DNA of 64,000 bases from Leucobacter insecticola (GTDB taxonomy: Bacteria > Actinomycetota > Actinomycetes > Actinomycetales > Microbacteriaceae), in the NCBI RefSeq assembly GCF_011382965.1, contig NZ_CP049934.1, positions 930,001 to 994,000 of the forward strand, written 5' to 3'. Made by a program: the position numbers and the translations under genes. The notes under the pieces are model-generated. The model did not search any database and was not told the origin of the DNA. It saw only the letters and a list, made by a program, of their open reading frames with translations. The number at the start of each line of letters is the position of its first letter. Position 1 is the stretch's first letter. This document shows, piece after piece, positions 56,673 to 64,000 of the stretch.

Positions 56673-57650
56673 ATGCGCGTAACCGCCGTGCTGGTGGCCT
56701 ACAACCGTCGGGATCTGTTGCAGGAGTCGCTCGCGGCACTCGCGAGGCAGACTCGCCCTGTTGACAGGCTTGTTGTTGTGGACAATGCCTCCACCGACGG
56801 CTCGGGAGAAGCGGCAGAATCGCTGCTCGATGAGTGGGGAGAAAGGGCCCGGCTCATCAGGCTCACCGAAAATACCGGCGGTGCCGGCGGATTCGCGGTC
56901 GGGATCGCCGCCGCGATTGCTGAAGATGGCATCGACTGGGTGTGGGTGATGGATGATGACACAGTGCCCGGACCCGAAGCGCTTGCGGGCGCGCTCGCGA
57001 CGCACTCGCGATACCGGCGAACGGGACCGGACGACCTGGCGGTAATGGGGTCCCGAGTCGTCTGGACCGATGGCGAGGATCACCCGATGAACACACCGAA
57101 GGCGAAGATCCGCGCGAGCGCGAAGGAACGTCGGCGCGCGGCTCAGGCGGGCGCGATGGAGATCAGGTCGATCTCGTTTGTCTCGGCCTTCCTGCGCGCG
57201 CCGCGCGTGCGTGAGCTCGGTTTGCCGGTTGCCGACTACTTCCTGTGGAACGACGATTTTGAGTACTCCGCGAGACTCCTGCGAGGTGCCAGAGGGCTCT
57301 ATGCTCCAGACTCCGTAGTGACGCATAAAACAGCCAAACGAGGATCCAGTGACCAGGATCCGGGCGCACGATTCTTCTTTGAGGTGCGCAACAAGCTGTG
57401 GGTGTTTCGCACGAGCCGGGCGCTCTACCCGTGGGAGAAACTGCTGTATTCTGCGGCGACCGCGCGCCGCTGGTTCCGCACGTTCCGTGCCTCGGAGGAC
57501 CGAGCGCAACTGTGGGATTGCCTTCGTCGGGGATGGGGAGACGGCTGGCGAAGCTCACCGCAGCCGACACGTGAGGTACTCCGAGGTACTGGAGTGCCAG
57601 TCGATGTCATGTTCGAGATTGATCGCCTCGCAAAGGGGAACGTCCGATGA
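56673..57650 (+). CDS. GT2 glycosyltransferase, GlfT1-like
   Basis: 325 residues from ATG 56673 behind GGGAGA. GT-A fold: VTAVLVAYNRRDLLQESLAAL, VVVDNASTDGSG (nucleotide loop), LTENTGGAGGFAVGI and VWVMDDDTVPG with the metal-binding DDD. FLWNDDFEYSARL is the acceptor/catalytic region found in galactofuranosyl- and rhamnosyl-transferases. With galE nearby a galactose-type donor is plausible. Overlaps the next gene by ATGA. Confidence 0.9.
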   Translation: MRVTAVLVAYNRRDLLQESLAALARQTRPVDRLVVVDNASTDGSGEAAESLLDEWGERARLIRLTENTGGAGGFAVGIAAAIAEDGIDWVWVMDDDTVPGPEALAGALATHSRYRRTGPDDLAVMGSRVVWTDGEDHPMNTPKAKIRASAKERRRAAQAGAMEIRSISFVSAFLRAPRVRELGLPVADYFLWNDDFEYSARLLRGARGLYAPDSVVTHKTAKRGSSDQDPGARFFFEVRNKLWVFRTSRALYPWEKLLYSAATARRWFRTFRASEDRAQLWDCLRRGWGDGWRSSPQPTREVLRGTGVPVDVMFEIDRLAKGNVR

Positions 57651-58489
57651 CGGTGGGGGAGTTCTCTCTCCTGCTCCCGGTGTACGCGGGTGACGATCCC
57701 GGATTCTTGCGACTTGCATACGAGAGTTCCGTCCAGCAGCAGACTCTGCGACCAGCCGAAGCTGTGATCGTGCAGGATGGTGAGGTGCCAGAGGCGCTCG
57801 CCGCCGAGCTCAGACGGATTGTCAAGGAAAGCCCCATCCCGTGTCGAATGGTGGAACTACCCGAGAATCGCGGCCTCTGCGAGGCACTCAACGCCGGGCT
57901 TGAAGCGGTAACCTTTCCGGTGGTCGCCCGCATGGACGCGGACGACGTCTCCACGCCTGATCGGTTTGCGCGCCAGTGGGCCTTGATCGACCAGGGTTAC
58001 GACTTGGTGGGCTCCGGTATGTTCGAGTTTGAGCGTGATCCGGGCATCCAGAGTGCGACACGAGTACCACCTGTTGGCTTCGCGAGGATCCGTGCTCACG
58101 CGCGCACCCACAACCCCTTCAACCATCCCACGATGATGTATCGTGTGGCGGCGCTCGACCGTGTCGGACGGTACCAACCGTTCGGCAGAATGGAAGACTA
58201 CTGGCTGGGGATCCGGCTCATCGCTGACGGCGCGAGAGTCGAGAACATCGCCGATCCGCTGCTCGGCTATCGTGTTGGCGCGGGTGCGTTCGCGCGGCGT
58301 GGTGGCTGGTCCGAGGCCCGAACCGAATGGCGTCTGCAGCGGGAACTGCTGCGAATGGGGTTTGTGACGCGGAGCCAGTACCTTCGCAACGTGGCTATGA
58401 AGGGGGCCTACCGCTTGCTCCCTGCGGGAGTGAAGCGGGTACTCTTCCGTGGCCTCATCGGGAGAGGGCTGCCCGGGGACCGGGCTTAG
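57647..58489 (+). CDS. GT2 glycosyltransferase
   Basis: 280 residues, coupled to the previous gene by an ATGA overlap. FSLLLPVYAGDDPGFLRLAYES, EAVIVQDGEVPE, ENRGLCEALNAGLE and ARMDADDVSTPDRF (metal DxD-type) define the GT-A core. FGRMEDYWLGIRLIADGA gives the ED-type catalytic site. The end is basic and hydrophobic and may rest on the membrane. Sugar and acceptor unknown. Its stop is nine bases from the convergent acyltransferase. Confidence 0.9.
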   Translation: MTVGEFSLLLPVYAGDDPGFLRLAYESSVQQQTLRPAEAVIVQDGEVPEALAAELRRIVKESPIPCRMVELPENRGLCEALNAGLEAVTFPVVARMDADDVSTPDRFARQWALIDQGYDLVGSGMFEFERDPGIQSATRVPPVGFARIRAHARTHNPFNHPTMMYRVAALDRVGRYQPFGRMEDYWLGIRLIADGARVENIADPLLGYRVGAGAFARRGGWSEARTEWRLQRELLRMGFVTRSQYLRNVAMKGAYRLLPAGVKRVLFRGLIGRGLPGDRA

Positions 58490-58498
58490 CTGGAACGG

Positions 58499-60691
58499 CT
58501 ACCAGACGATGTCTTCACCTCGCAGATCAAGCTGCGGGCCAGCTGCGACGAAGCCCTGCATGCTATCGATCGCTTCGAGCAGGCGGGGTTGCAGGATCGC
58601 GCGCATCGTCGCCGTATAGGTGCTCGTGAGGTGATTGTCGTCGAGGTACACGACAACATTCCCGATCACTGCCGGACAGAGATTCTGGGGGCAGATGAAA
58701 TCGTTCATGTCGATCGTCGCTACGCCCGAGCCAACAAGCTCCTCTGCGGGATTCTGGTCCGCCAGCGCCCGATCGCGCTCGACGTCGCAGATCGTCGTGT
58801 CGCGGTGTTCCTCGGTGCACATGAACATGTTGAAGGTGAATCGAGGGTTGTCTCGCAGGAGAACGGTCGGAATACCCAGATCGGCGAGCGCGTCGAGCGT
58901 GTTCTCGATGCCCGGAACGACCGTCTCAGCCTGGCCGTAATCTTCGATCGGATCAGTGGGCCCCGCCGCTGTGCCGACGGTCACCACGAGGTCGGGCTGA
59001 AGTTCCTCGGCGAAGGTGAGGAGATCCTCGTTCCACGATAGGCACTCTTGCGCGCGATCGTAATTCGACGAATACTCCGGGTCGACAAGACCAAACGCGC
59101 AGCCGCCCTTCACCACGGCGATGAGCCGCCAACCCTGTTCCTCAGCAATCGCGTCGAGCGGTGCAAGCCACTGTTCCGAGTGGGAGTCACCCGTGACCAG
59201 CACTGTCTTTGAGTATTCGCTCACGCTGTTTTGGTTGCATGATTCGCGCATCTCATCGCTCTGCAGCGGCAGCTCAGGGTCGGCGCAGAGCTCAGCAAGT
59301 GTGCCCCATTCTGCCTCGAGCTGAGTGGCGAGCGGGAGGAGGGGAGCATCGGGATTGCTCGCCTCGTTCCAGCCATCGAGCAGTGAGAGCGCGCCAGGAT
59401 TGTTCACGAGCCGTTCCTCGGGTGTCGCTTGCTCGACCGCGTCCACGATGTTCTGGGTTGCGACGGCCGCAAAATGCTGGGCGAGGCTCGTTGGTACCGC
59501 GACGAGCAGAATCGACAACCCGATGACGAGTAGCCCGCGCGGTGAGTTCTTGTTTGCCCAGGTGAGATTCCGGATCCTCTCGTCAACGGCCCAGGTGAGT
59601 CCCACTGCCAGAACGATCGAGACGAGGATCAGCATGAGTCCCTCGAACGCGTTGAGTGATTTGCCGTCGCGTTGCACCAGAGTAATCACGAGAAGGGGCC
59701 AGTGCACCAGATAGAGCGCATAGGCTGACTTGCCGAGAAACAGCAGCGGGGGTGCTTGCAACAGCTTGGCCGGACCGAACCCTGTGTCGTTGGTGTTCCC
59801 GCTCACAATGATCGCGGCGACACTGAGCACCGGCCAGAGGGCCAGATAGCCGGGGAATCCCCCGCTGACATCGAGTATCATGCCGCAGCTGAGAAGCGCG
59901 GCGAGCCCGAGCCAGCCGAGGACCCCGAGAAGTGGACGCGGGAGTCGAATCCACGGGATGACGATCGCGAGGATTGATCCTGCGGCGAATTCCCACAGCC
60001 TGGCTCGCGTGTCGAAGTAGGCGAACTCCTGATGACTTGCCGTGGTCACGATAGAAAACGCGAGGGACAGGGCAAAGACCACCGAGAACACGCCGAGCGC
60101 GAGCAGGCGAACGCGGGCGATCTTCAGGAGCCGCTGCAGGATCGCGATGACCCCGAAGAGCAGGGGCCACAGGAGAAAGACCTGCCCCTGCACCGAAAGT
60201 GACCAGAAATGCTGCACGGGGCTTGCGAAGGCGTGGTTGGCGTAGTAGTCAACCGACTCGAAAGCAAGCAGCCAGTTTTCGGAGTAGAAGAGCGCCGCCC
60301 AGGTGTGCGACCACAGCGGTACGAGCCGGGAGACGGGAAGGAACGCCCAGCCCGCAAAGATGACGGCAACGAGCACGACTGCTGCGGTCGGGAGGAGTCG
60401 CTTGAACGTATGGATCCACTGGCCAACGATGCGCAGTGGGGCACCAGATTCCAGGCGGCGGATGAAGGTCGCCGCGAGGAAATACGCGGAGATCATGAGG
60501 AAGGCGTCGACGCCCCCTGAGACCCGATCCAACCAGACGTGATAGCTAACAACGAGGAGCACCGCGACGGCGCGGAGACCGTCAATATCGTTGCGGTAGG
60601 GGGATGCATCCGAAGCGTGAGCGGAGCCTGCTGTCGCGACGTTTTGCCAGGGGAAACGCGCTTCAGTTTCGGGCTTGAGAGAAACAGACAT
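58499..60691 (-). CDS. OafA-type acyltransferase 3 fused to SGNH domain (1)
   Basis: 730 residues. The N-terminal acyltransferase-3 membrane domain has about ten helices. It begins YRNDIDGLRAVAVLLVVSYHVWL (R and catalytic His), GVDAFLMISAYFLAA and VQHFWSLSVQGQVFLLWPLL. The C-terminal SGNH hydrolase-like domain is outside: VLVTGDSHSEQWLAPL (Ser) and YLDDNHLTSTY (Asp-His pair). Such fusions O-acetylate exported glycans or wall polymers. The Ser block and D-x-x-H are both complete, so it should be active. A paralogue lies at 60821-62910. Confidence 0.93.
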   Translation of the reverse strand: MSVSLKPETEARFPWQNVATAGSAHASDASPYRNDIDGLRAVAVLLVVSYHVWLDRVSGGVDAFLMISAYFLAATFIRRLESGAPLRIVGQWIHTFKRLLPTAAVVLVAVIFAGWAFLPVSRLVPLWSHTWAALFYSENWLLAFESVDYYANHAFASPVQHFWSLSVQGQVFLLWPLLFGVIAILQRLLKIARVRLLALGVFSVVFALSLAFSIVTTASHQEFAYFDTRARLWEFAAGSILAIVIPWIRLPRPLLGVLGWLGLAALLSCGMILDVSGGFPGYLALWPVLSVAAIIVSGNTNDTGFGPAKLLQAPPLLFLGKSAYALYLVHWPLLVITLVQRDGKSLNAFEGLMLILVSIVLAVGLTWAVDERIRNLTWANKNSPRGLLVIGLSILLVAVPTSLAQHFAAVATQNIVDAVEQATPEERLVNNPGALSLLDGWNEASNPDAPLLPLATQLEAEWGTLAELCADPELPLQSDEMRESCNQNSVSEYSKTVLVTGDSHSEQWLAPLDAIAEEQGWRLIAVVKGGCAFGLVDPEYSSNYDRAQECLSWNEDLLTFAEELQPDLVVTVGTAAGPTDPIEDYGQAETVVPGIENTLDALADLGIPTVLLRDNPRFTFNMFMCTEEHRDTTICDVERDRALADQNPAEELVGSGVATIDMNDFICPQNLCPAVIGNVVVYLDDNHLTSTYTATMRAILQPRLLEAIDSMQGFVAAGPQLDLRGEDIVW

Positions 60692-60820
60692 CGGGGGACA
60701 AGCGTACCTCAGTCATTCGCGCAGCCGGCGTTATGACCCGTTTTGCAGAGCGAGAGCGGCGAATCTCAGTGCGAATGAAGCCGAAAAGGCGAGTTAAGGG
60801 AGAAATCTACGTGTCGATCT

Positions 60821-62910
60821 CTACTTCACGAGCGGCACCAGTTCGCGCTGCAGCCAGCCAGTGAGCGATTTCGCAAACGTACCGGTGAAGTGGTTGTCGT
60901 CGGTGTAGACAACGAGATCACCGGTAATCATGTGGCAAGTCCCATCAGGGCAGAGCAGATCCTGCAGGTCGACGACGTCGATATCGAGCTGATGCGCAGC
61001 GGCGGTGAGCCAGTCGAGATCCTGCGCTGCCTCCCAGGAACAGGCGTCATCTCGGCTCTCCTGCGCGGCGAGACAGGCTGGTCCGGTCATGCGCTTGCCC
61101 TGTGCGTCAAACAGTTCGACTGTTGGGAGGTCCCGGAATACGATGACCTGTTTCCCGGCATCCCGCAGACGCGAGAGAATCGGTGCAGGATCCGGCTCGC
61201 CCACAACGAGATCGCTGCGAATGACGATCACCACGGTGGAAATCGTCGGATCGGACTCAATTGCACGGACTTCCTGCTCGCTCCATTCGACGCAGCGGTC
61301 CGCGTCTTGCTGGAGGGCGTCGCGTGAAACGCCAAACACTCCGCAACCCGACCGTGTCTCGACGCGCAGGTTCCAGCCCTCGCGGGCGGCAAGCTGCTGC
61401 ATCGGCGGAATCAGCTGTTCGGCGTGCGAGTCGCCGAACAGCATAACGTTGCGGCCCGTGCCGGCGGTCGAATCATGGCTACCTTGATCTGCTTCGAAGC
61501 TGCAGGATTGCTCGTCAAAGGTTCCCACCGTGGTCGCTGTGCAGTGCGCCTTCGCGATGACCGTGCCGAACCAGTTCCATGGAACGTCCTCTTGGGCAAA
61601 AGTGGGGTCGATGAGTTCCGGGACCGACTCGTGCGGGTTTTCGCAGTTGTTGAGGATCGCGTAAGCGCCGATGCAGATGTCCCCGGGTCGGCGTTGCCGT
61701 TACCGTTGAGGAGCGCATCGAGTTCGGTCTGTCGTTGTTCAACGTCCTGTTGAATGCTGATGGTGTTGATAGAGACGAGTGCGATGATCCCTGCGACGGC
61801 GAATCCCATGAGGCCAAAGGTCACACTCTGGCGTTTCAGCGGGCCGGGAGCGCGGCGGATCGGGTCTTCGACAAGCTTCAGTGTGATCCAGGCCAACACA
61901 ATGGTTGTGGGGACCACAACGAGAGCCCGTCGGATTCCCCAGTTCAGCTGGGGTAGGGTGGCGGTCACTGCGATGATGAGGGGCCAGTGCCACAGGTACA
62001 CCGAGTATGAGGTATCTCCGAGAAACTGAACGACGCGGTTGTGGGTGAGCCGCTGAGGGGCGAACTTCCAGGGCTGCGGTCTGCTCGTATCGCCGCACCA
62101 GAGCAGGATCGCGGTTGCTGCGATCGGGATGACGGCCAGCGCGCCAGGAAACGCGGTGGAAGCGTTAAACAGGAAGGCAGTAGCCGCGATTGCGGCGAGC
62201 GACATGTAGCTGAATATCCCGCGGAGGGCGGCCGAGAATCGAGCCGCCGGGAGCATTGCGACGAGTCCGCCGAAAGCAAACTCCCAGGCCCGGGTGGTGG
62301 TGATGAAGTAGGCAGAGGGCTGGGACCTGGCGGTCTCGAAGATGGAGAACGCAAGGGATGCGGCCAGCACGATGATGAGTGCGGTGAGGATGAAACGTCG
62401 AGGGGGTCGCTTTGCCAGGGCCGCGATGAGGATGGTGAGCGCGATGAGGACAGGCCAGACGAGATAGAACTGCTCTTCGATTGAGAGTGACCAGTAGTGC
62501 TGAACCATCGATGGCGCGGCGTCGGCGTTGAGGTAGTCGACAGAGTTCGCTGCGAGGCGCCAGTTCAAGATGTAGCCGGCGGCGTAGCCGATGTCGCCGT
62601 AGTTTTGGGTTCGGGTGTTGCCCGGCATCACCGTCATCGTGAGGATTGCGGTCACGAGGAGCACGAGCAGGGACGCCGGGAGAAGGCGACGAACGCGTTT
62701 CGCCCAGAACTCGGTGATGTGGATGCGGCCGGTTGTCTCTACCTCCCTGAGGAGGTGGGCGGTGATGAGGAAACCGCTGATGGCAAAGAAAATGTCGACG
62801 CCGATGTAACCGCCGGGCAAGCGGTTGGGGAACAAATGGAAGACGACTACCAGCGTGACGGCGAGGGCGCGGAGGCCCTGAATGTCGAGCCGTTTTGTTG
62901 AACGGGACAC
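60821..62910 (-). CDS. OafA-type acyltransferase 3 fused to SGNH domain (2; one frame break)
   Basis: About 696 residues after repair, GTG start at 62910. LDIQGLRALAVTLVVVFHLF, GGYIGVDIFFAISGFLITAHLL and VQHYWSLSIEEQFYLVWPVL mark the membrane domain. NVMLFGDSHAEQLIPPM and YTDDNHFTGTF mark the SGNH domain. The frame breaks in the C-run 61681-61684 (plus strand). One added base gives NADPGDICIGAYAILNNCENP and continues into VGTFDEQSCSFEADQ. It is clearly related to the 58499-60691 gene but diverged, so the two may modify different positions. The start overlaps the stop of the upstream GT2 gene by one base. Confidence 0.92.
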
Positions 62911-63800
62911 TAGACCACGCGGTCCACTTGCGGGTTGAACTTGAAGCCTTCCCAGAGTTTGCGGTACATCTGGCGACGGTGCTTGCTCTGTACACCGCCC
63001 CGGCGCATGCCGACGATGACCTGCGCCGCGAACATCAGAAAGTGGGGGAGCGACTGGTGTTGGCGACGGTACGAGGCCTCGTTGCGCACGCCGTAGGCGA
63101 ACTTCCAGGCGTTCTTCGCGTCGATCATCCCGAAGTTGACGCCTGCGTTCTCGCCCATGTCGTGCACGGTGACGCTATCAAGCACCTGTACTCCCGGGCA
63201 CTCTCGCGATAGTCGGAGCGTGTATTCGGCGTCGTCGAACCAGATGAAGTATTCCTTGTAGGGGAGACCGTGGCGCTCGATCGCCCAGCGTGGGATCAGT
63301 ACCGAAACGAACGAGCAGCGCGTCACCATCACCGAGTTTTGGCCGCGCGCGAGCAGGCGACCCCAGTCCCATGTGGGAACGGGGTTATTCATCTCGCAGA
63401 TCGAACCGTCGATGTATTTCACAACGGAACATGCGAACGGCATCTCCTCACCCAGTTCGTCGACGGCCTCATCGAAACCGTGGATGAGTCGTTCGAGCGC
63501 CTCTGGCTCGGGATAGCCATCATCGTCCATGATCCAGACAAAGTCAGCGCCGAGCTCGTAGCCGCGGCGCATGCCCGCCGAGAAGCCGCCGGCACCGCCC
63601 GTGTTTGTCGACAGGCTGACGATGTCAAGCCGCAGAGGGGACTTCAGCGCTCTGAGGTAATCACCGGTCCCGTCAGTCGAGGCGTTGTCGACGATAACGA
63701 GGCTGGAGGGCGCGTGTGTCTGTGCCTCGATAGAGGCGATGACCGTCTTGAGTTTTTCCAGACGATTAAACGTGACGATGACCGCGGCTACGCTTGCCAT
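62910..63800 (-). CDS. GT2 glycosyltransferase, GlfT/rhamnosyltransferase-like
   Basis: 296 residues from the ATG at 63800. VAAVIVTFNRLEKLKTVIASI, VIVDNASTDGTGDYL, LSTNTGGAGGFSAGM and VWIMDDDGYPEPEAL (metal DDD) match the same subfamily as the 56673 gene, and YFIWFDDAEYTLRL is the catalytic region. The end is basic (KHRRQMYRKLWEGF). Forms an operon with the gene before it (overlapping) and the acyltransferase after it. Confidence 0.92.
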   Translation of the reverse strand: MASVAAVIVTFNRLEKLKTVIASIEAQTHAPSSLVIVDNASTDGTGDYLRALKSPLRLDIVSLSTNTGGAGGFSAGMRRGYELGADFVWIMDDDGYPEPEALERLIHGFDEAVDELGEEMPFACSVVKYIDGSICEMNNPVPTWDWGRLLARGQNSVMVTRCSFVSVLIPRWAIERHGLPYKEYFIWFDDAEYTLRLSRECPGVQVLDSVTVHDMGENAGVNFGMIDAKNAWKFAYGVRNEASYRRQHQSLPHFLMFAAQVIVGMRRGGVQSKHRRQMYRKLWEGFKFNPQVDRVV

Positions 63801-64000
63801 TGTGTAAGCAGCTCCTTCATCCACTGGCTCGCGCCGGTGAGTGTGTTGAATTGATCGATGCGCTCGCGCTGGGCAGCCCAGTGCCGCTCTCGAAGCTTTT
63901 CGTTCGCCGCGAGCGCGGTGATGGCGGAGGTGGCCTGTCGAATAAAGGGGCGAGCGGGGCGAGGCACGAGCATCATGTCTTGCACGATCGTGCGTTGAGA
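63788..64000 (-). CDS. C-terminal part of a probable glycosyltransferase, cut by the window edge
   Basis: The frame is open to the window end at 64000, so only the last 70 codons are seen (MLVPRPARPFIRQATSAITA, RHWAAQRERIDQFNTLTGAS, then WMKELLTQWQA). The pattern of a basic helix and an Asn/Thr/Trp-rich tail resembles the end of a GT-B enzyme of the kind found in these clusters. It overlaps the next gene's start by 13 bases. Family assignment is tentative. Confidence 0.5.
   Translation of the reverse strand, partial: SQRTIVQDMMLVPRPARPFIRQATSAITALAANEKLRERHWAAQRERIDQFNTLTGASQWMKELLTQWQA

Noticed and set aside
1..64000. rRNA, tRNA, prophage, restriction or toxin-antitoxin loci
   Set aside because: I looked for these and saw no convincing sequence for any of them in the window.

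Overview
The window looks like part of a high-GC Gram-positive chromosome, most likely a Microbacteriaceae actinobacterium and perhaps Leucobacter or a close relative. This is inferred from GC-rich third codon positions, GTG/TTG starts, a 13E12-type HNH protein, LAXTG-type wall anchors, a DUF5979-like surface protein, the purK-purE order and LytR-CpsA-Psr (LCP) proteins. No rRNA or tRNA gene was recognised.

Layout. 1-15.5 kb holds two giant wall-anchored adhesins (A, 267-7866; B, 9967-15509). Between them lie a small lipoprotein, an orphan ccsB and a CsoR-family regulator whose Cys pattern is CstR-like. 15.5-19.4 kb is a repeat-rich accessory stretch with REP-like hairpins, a 13E12/HNH gene and two weak hypothetical genes. 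19.5-27.7 kb holds a third giant adhesin (C), an ECF sigma factor fused to its own zinc-finger anti-sigma and membrane segment, and a DesK/DesR-like two-component pair. 27.9-34.3 kb is mostly housekeeping: a small export protein, ppk2, a canonical csoR, a GNAT, a ROK kinase, icd under a perfect 20-bp palindrome, an LLM flavin enzyme and a YrdB-like protein. 34.4-42.9 kb has a fourth LAXTG protein and an oligopeptide/nickel-type ABC transporter split by an IS110-family element. 43-47 kb has an NfeD/flotillin pair and purK-purE. 47-64 kb is an envelope-glycan region: several glycosyltransferases, two LCP ligases, galE, an OpgB/LtaS-like phosphoglycerol transferase, two OafA-type acyltransferase/SGNH proteins and a fifth LAXTG protein, plus an intact IS1595-family element with an 8-bp target duplication.

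Recurring technical signal. At least 13 reading-frame breaks occur in otherwise well-preserved genes. Every one is repaired by adding a single base, nearly always in a short G or C run. Housekeeping, transposon and adhesin genes are all affected, so these are probably homopolymer-compression errors in the assembly rather than real pseudogenes. I annotate such genes as single CDS and state where the frame breaks.

Biological theme. Most of the window builds or decorates the cell surface: five sorted proteins with LA/LSxTG anchors, wall-polymer ligation (LCP), polymer modification (phosphoglycerol transfer, O-acylation) and regulators that could sense envelope state. No sortase gene lies in the window. 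The most interesting biology is the self-contained membrane sigma/anti-sigma fusion beside adhesin C, and the 2.15-kb perfect internal duplication in adhesin A.
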